Source: an uncultured Candidatus Nemicrothrix sp.
Lineage (GTDB): Bacteria; Actinomycetota; Acidimicrobiia; Acidimicrobiales; Acidimicrobilacustridaceae
Reading direction: 5' to 3'
Assembly (NCBI GenBank): GCA_903827085.1
Contig: CAIKHC010000024.1
Coordinates: 1-8,316 of the forward strand
Length of the DNA: 8,316 nucleotides
Shown: positions 6,438-8,316 of the stretch, piece after piece
How positions within the stretch are numbered: position 1 is the first letter of the stretch
Layout of the letters: every line of letters starts with the position of its first letter
Notes under the pieces: generated by a model
Databases searched by the model: none
Told to the model about the DNA's origin: nothing
Seen by the model: the letters and a program-made list of their open reading frames with translations, nothing else
Position numbers and translations under genes: made by a program

Positions 6438-7306
6438 TCGATGTCTACTTTCTCTGGTTCTGTTTCAGAAGTTGTTTCGGGAGACCATACGTGGCCGTCA
6501 CGGTAGGGCGCGTCGGTGTCGGTCTCGCGCCGGCGTACGCCCCGCACAATGAACACCAAGATGGCCCCGCCAATTCCAATGATGGACATCCAGATGTTGA
6601 TGCGGAACGGGCCAATGGTGCTCGCGGCATCAATTCGCAGCGCTTCAATCCAGAGACGCCCAGCGAAGTACAGGCCCACATAGAGCGGAAGGATGTTGCC
6701 CGGCCGCATAACGCGCTTTTTGTCCACATAGATGAGCAGTCCGCACAGAGCCAAGTTCCACAACATCTCGTAGAGAAACGTGGGCTGGAAAACCGAATAC
6801 GCGATGTAGTCGAGTGGGCGATGCTGCACATCGATCTGCACACCCCACGGAAGGCTCGTGGGCCTGCCGAACAGTTCTTGATTCCACCAGTTACCCAAAC
6901 GACCAATGGCTTGGGCCAACGGAATGCCGGGCACCAGCGCGTCGATACCCGCTGACAGTCGCCAACCACGACGATGCGCGGCCCACAGTCCGACGGCAAC
7001 ACCAAGCGCGACGCCACCGGGGATTCCAAGACCGCCCTGCCAAATCTTGAACGCATCGAACCAACGGCCTTCGTAGCTGCGCCAGTCCGTTGCAACGTGG
7101 TAGATCCGCGCGCCGATGAGGCCCGCGGGAACCGCCCAAAACGCGACGACATACACGTCGTCGGGATCGCCGCCACGTGCCCGCCAGCGCTTGCGACCAA
7201 GTTCGACCGCAGCGAGAACGCCGAGGGCGATCATCAGCCCGTACATATGGAACGGACCGAGTTGGTTCGAGGATGGACTCGGGATTGACGCCAAGAAAGA
7301 ATTCAC
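6434..7306 (-). CDS. lgt: Prolipoprotein diacylglyceryl transferase
   Basis: Integral membrane enzyme that moves diacylglycerol from phosphatidylglycerol to the lipobox cysteine of prolipoproteins, the first step of lipoprotein maturation. It is 290 residues with about seven hydrophobic segments. The start region IPSPSSNQLGPFHMYGLM is typical, and the Lgt signature is IGRLGNWWNQELFG (about 134-147), holding the conserved Arg and Asn. A later GRLWIEALRID (about 216-226) supplies the conserved Arg/Glu cluster. The C-terminal 30 residues are charged, acidic and probably cytoplasmic. The GTG start lies 4 bases after the stop of the acyl-CoA dehydrogenase; a TTG four codons in (giving LASIPSPSS) is an alternative, since neither has a strong Shine-Dalgarno. 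The stop overlaps the peroxidase ATG. It could process the lipoprotein encoded two genes downstream. Confidence 0.97.
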   Translation of the reverse strand: MNSFLASIPSPSSNQLGPFHMYGLMIALGVLAAVELGRKRWRARGGDPDDVYVVAFWAVPAGLIGARIYHVATDWRSYEGRWFDAFKIWQGGLGIPGGVALGVAVGLWAAHRRGWRLSAGIDALVPGIPLAQAIGRLGNWWNQELFGRPTSLPWGVQIDVQHRPLDYIAYSVFQPTFLYEMLWNLALCGLLIYVDKKRVMRPGNILPLYVGLYFAGRLWIEALRIDAASTIGPFRINIWMSIIGIGGAILVFIVRGVRRRETDTDAPYRDGHVWSPETTSETEPEKVDIE

Positions 7307-7310
7307 AGGT

Positions 7311-8316
7311 TCACAGCGCTTCGTTCGAGATGGCGTAGAGGTCTTCGAAGCCTGCAGTTACCGCCGATTCGAGCCCGAGCACACCCGGCAACAAATTGTC
7401 GCAATAGAAACGAGCCACGGTGATGCGAGCATTCAAGTACTCGATGTCTCCAACTCCGGCGTCGATGTCGACCTTTGCGGAAAGTGCGGAGTCGGCAAGG
7501 TAACGAGCACCCACCAGCAGGCCGAACATGCGCAGGAACGGCGTTGCTCCGGCAAGTGCGTTGCGAACATCGGCAATGCCATGTTCGGTGAGCCACATCA
7601 CGGTGTTACGGACGCACGCGAGTGATTCATCGATGCGGTCACGCATGCCAGCGAACTCAGAACCTGCCGCATCGAGACGAGCAACAAGCGAACCGATTTG
7701 TGTGAGGTAGTCGTCCATGACTCCCCCGCCCCGCATCGGAAGTTTGCGACCGACAAGGTCCATGGCCTGAATGCCGTTGGTTCCCTCATAAATAGAGGTG
7801 ATACGAGCGTCGCGGTAATGCTGCGGAACACCAGACTCTTCGATGTACCCCATGCCGCCGTAGACCTGAATGGCGAGCGAGGTTGCTTCGATACCCATAT
7901 CGGTGCCGAAACCCTTAGAAACCGGAATGAGCAGTTCCACCAGTTCCTGGTTGCGTTGCCGAACATCGGCATCGGGATGATGCGCCGCCATATCGAGCGC
8001 GTGCGCATTCACATAGATGATTGCTCGCAACGCGTCGACGATTGAGCGCATCGTAAGCAACATGCGGCGCACATCGGGAAGGTCGATGATGAGGCTCATC
8101 TCGCCCGCCGGCGCACCAGGTGCGCGGCCCTGGCGACGTTCCTGCGAGTACTGCAGCGCGTCTTGATACGCACGCTCGGCCAATGACAAACCTTCGAGTC
8201 CAACCGAAAGTCGAGCGTTGTTCATCATTGTGAACATGTAACTCATGCCGCGGTTTTCTTCACCGATGAGATAACCGATGGCGCCGTCGTCTTCGCCGAA
8301 CGACATCACACACGTA
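7311..8316 (-). CDS. Acyl-CoA dehydrogenase, DmdC-like long family, 5' end cut by window edge
   Basis: FAD enzyme that oxidises an acyl-CoA to the 2-enoyl-CoA in fatty-acid, branched-chain or related acyl-CoA breakdown. About 335 C-terminal residues are present; the frame stays open to the edge and the first residues (TCVMSFGEDDGAIGYLIGEENRG) are internal to the family. Roughly 260 N-terminal residues are therefore missing. The stretch MFTMMNNARL, then QVYGGMGYIEESGVPQHYRD and IYEGTNGIQAMDL, is highly characteristic; the Glu in YEGTNGIQ (codon 7787-7785) is the expected catalytic base. After it comes the extra helical C-terminal domain (about 150 residues) seen in the 580-600 residue DmdC/FadE-like group. 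Substrate cannot be assigned; 3-methylmercaptopropionyl-CoA is one option in this family but not shown. lgt begins 4 bases after the stop. Confidence 0.93.
   Translation of the reverse strand, partial: TCVMSFGEDDGAIGYLIGEENRGMSYMFTMMNNARLSVGLEGLSLAERAYQDALQYSQERRQGRAPGAPAGEMSLIIDLPDVRRMLLTMRSIVDALRAIIYVNAHALDMAAHHPDADVRQRNQELVELLIPVSKGFGTDMGIEATSLAIQVYGGMGYIEESGVPQHYRDARITSIYEGTNGIQAMDLVGRKLPMRGGGVMDDYLTQIGSLVARLDAAGSEFAGMRDRIDESLACVRNTVMWLTEHGIADVRNALAGATPFLRMFGLLVGARYLADSALSAKVDIDAGVGDIEYLNARITVARFYCDNLLPGVLGLESAVTAGFEDLYAISNEAL

Noticed and set aside
6445..7200. Minus-strand open frame of 251 codons overlapping lgt
   Set aside because: It is a second frame of lgt on the same strand. The Lgt signature and membrane segments belong to the other frame, and this one is rich in Ser, Arg and Cys with no domain.
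1..8316. Search for CRISPR repeats, insertion-sequence ends, tRNA or rRNA genes
   Set aside because: No regularly spaced repeats, terminal inverted repeats with a transposase, or recognisable structural RNA genes were seen by eye. Nearly all bases are accounted for by the eight genes and two leaders.

Overview
All eight protein-coding genes in this window read leftward on the minus strand, packed end to end with overlaps or gaps of a few bases. The only sizeable spacers are about 160 bases before the methionine genes and about 125 bases before the helicase. Base composition is moderately GC-rich by eye. The gene families point to a free-living actinobacterium: a DmdC-type acyl-CoA dehydrogenase, actinobacterial-looking Lgt and DEAD-box helicase, a MetX plus Cys/Met-enzyme pair, frequent GTG/TTG starts, and a compact SAM-I/IV-like riboswitch. 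Something in or near Acidimicrobiia is my best guess. This is inference from protein character, not from a phylogenetic marker.

In transcription order (right to left), the window opens with the C-terminal half of an acyl-CoA dehydrogenase. Then come lgt (prolipoprotein diacylglyceryl transferase), a thiol-type glutathione peroxidase, and a LivK-like lipoprotein of the branched-chain amino-acid binding family. Junctions are a 4-base gap, a 4-base overlap and an 8-base gap, so these four look like one transcription unit. Lgt would lipidate the lipoprotein encoded two genes downstream. No permease or ATPase for that binding protein is visible.

Next is a spacer with a possible -10 box and a perfect 8-bp inverted repeat, leading into a DEAD-box RNA helicase. 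The helicase stop codon is followed two bases later by a GTG that probably starts a DNA adenine-N6 methyltransferase with no visible restriction partner.

The third block is a methionine operon. The leader between the methylase and metX folds into a SAM-clan riboswitch: P1, a short P2, the CGGCAACC core, P3, P4, a small P5 and a pseudoknot from the P3 loop. The pseudoknot lands directly against the Shine-Dalgarno sequence of metX, which starts with TTG. metX (homoserine O-acetyltransferase) overlaps the start of a PLP-dependent Cys/Met metabolism enzyme (cystathionine gamma-synthase or homoserine sulfhydrylase type) by ATGA. That enzyme runs off the left edge. Activated homoserine made by MetX is the substrate of the second enzyme, and SAM, the end product, would shut both off at translation initiation.

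The most informative feature is the riboswitch. I saw no mobile element, CRISPR array, tRNA or rRNA, and nothing that clearly constitutes a new system.
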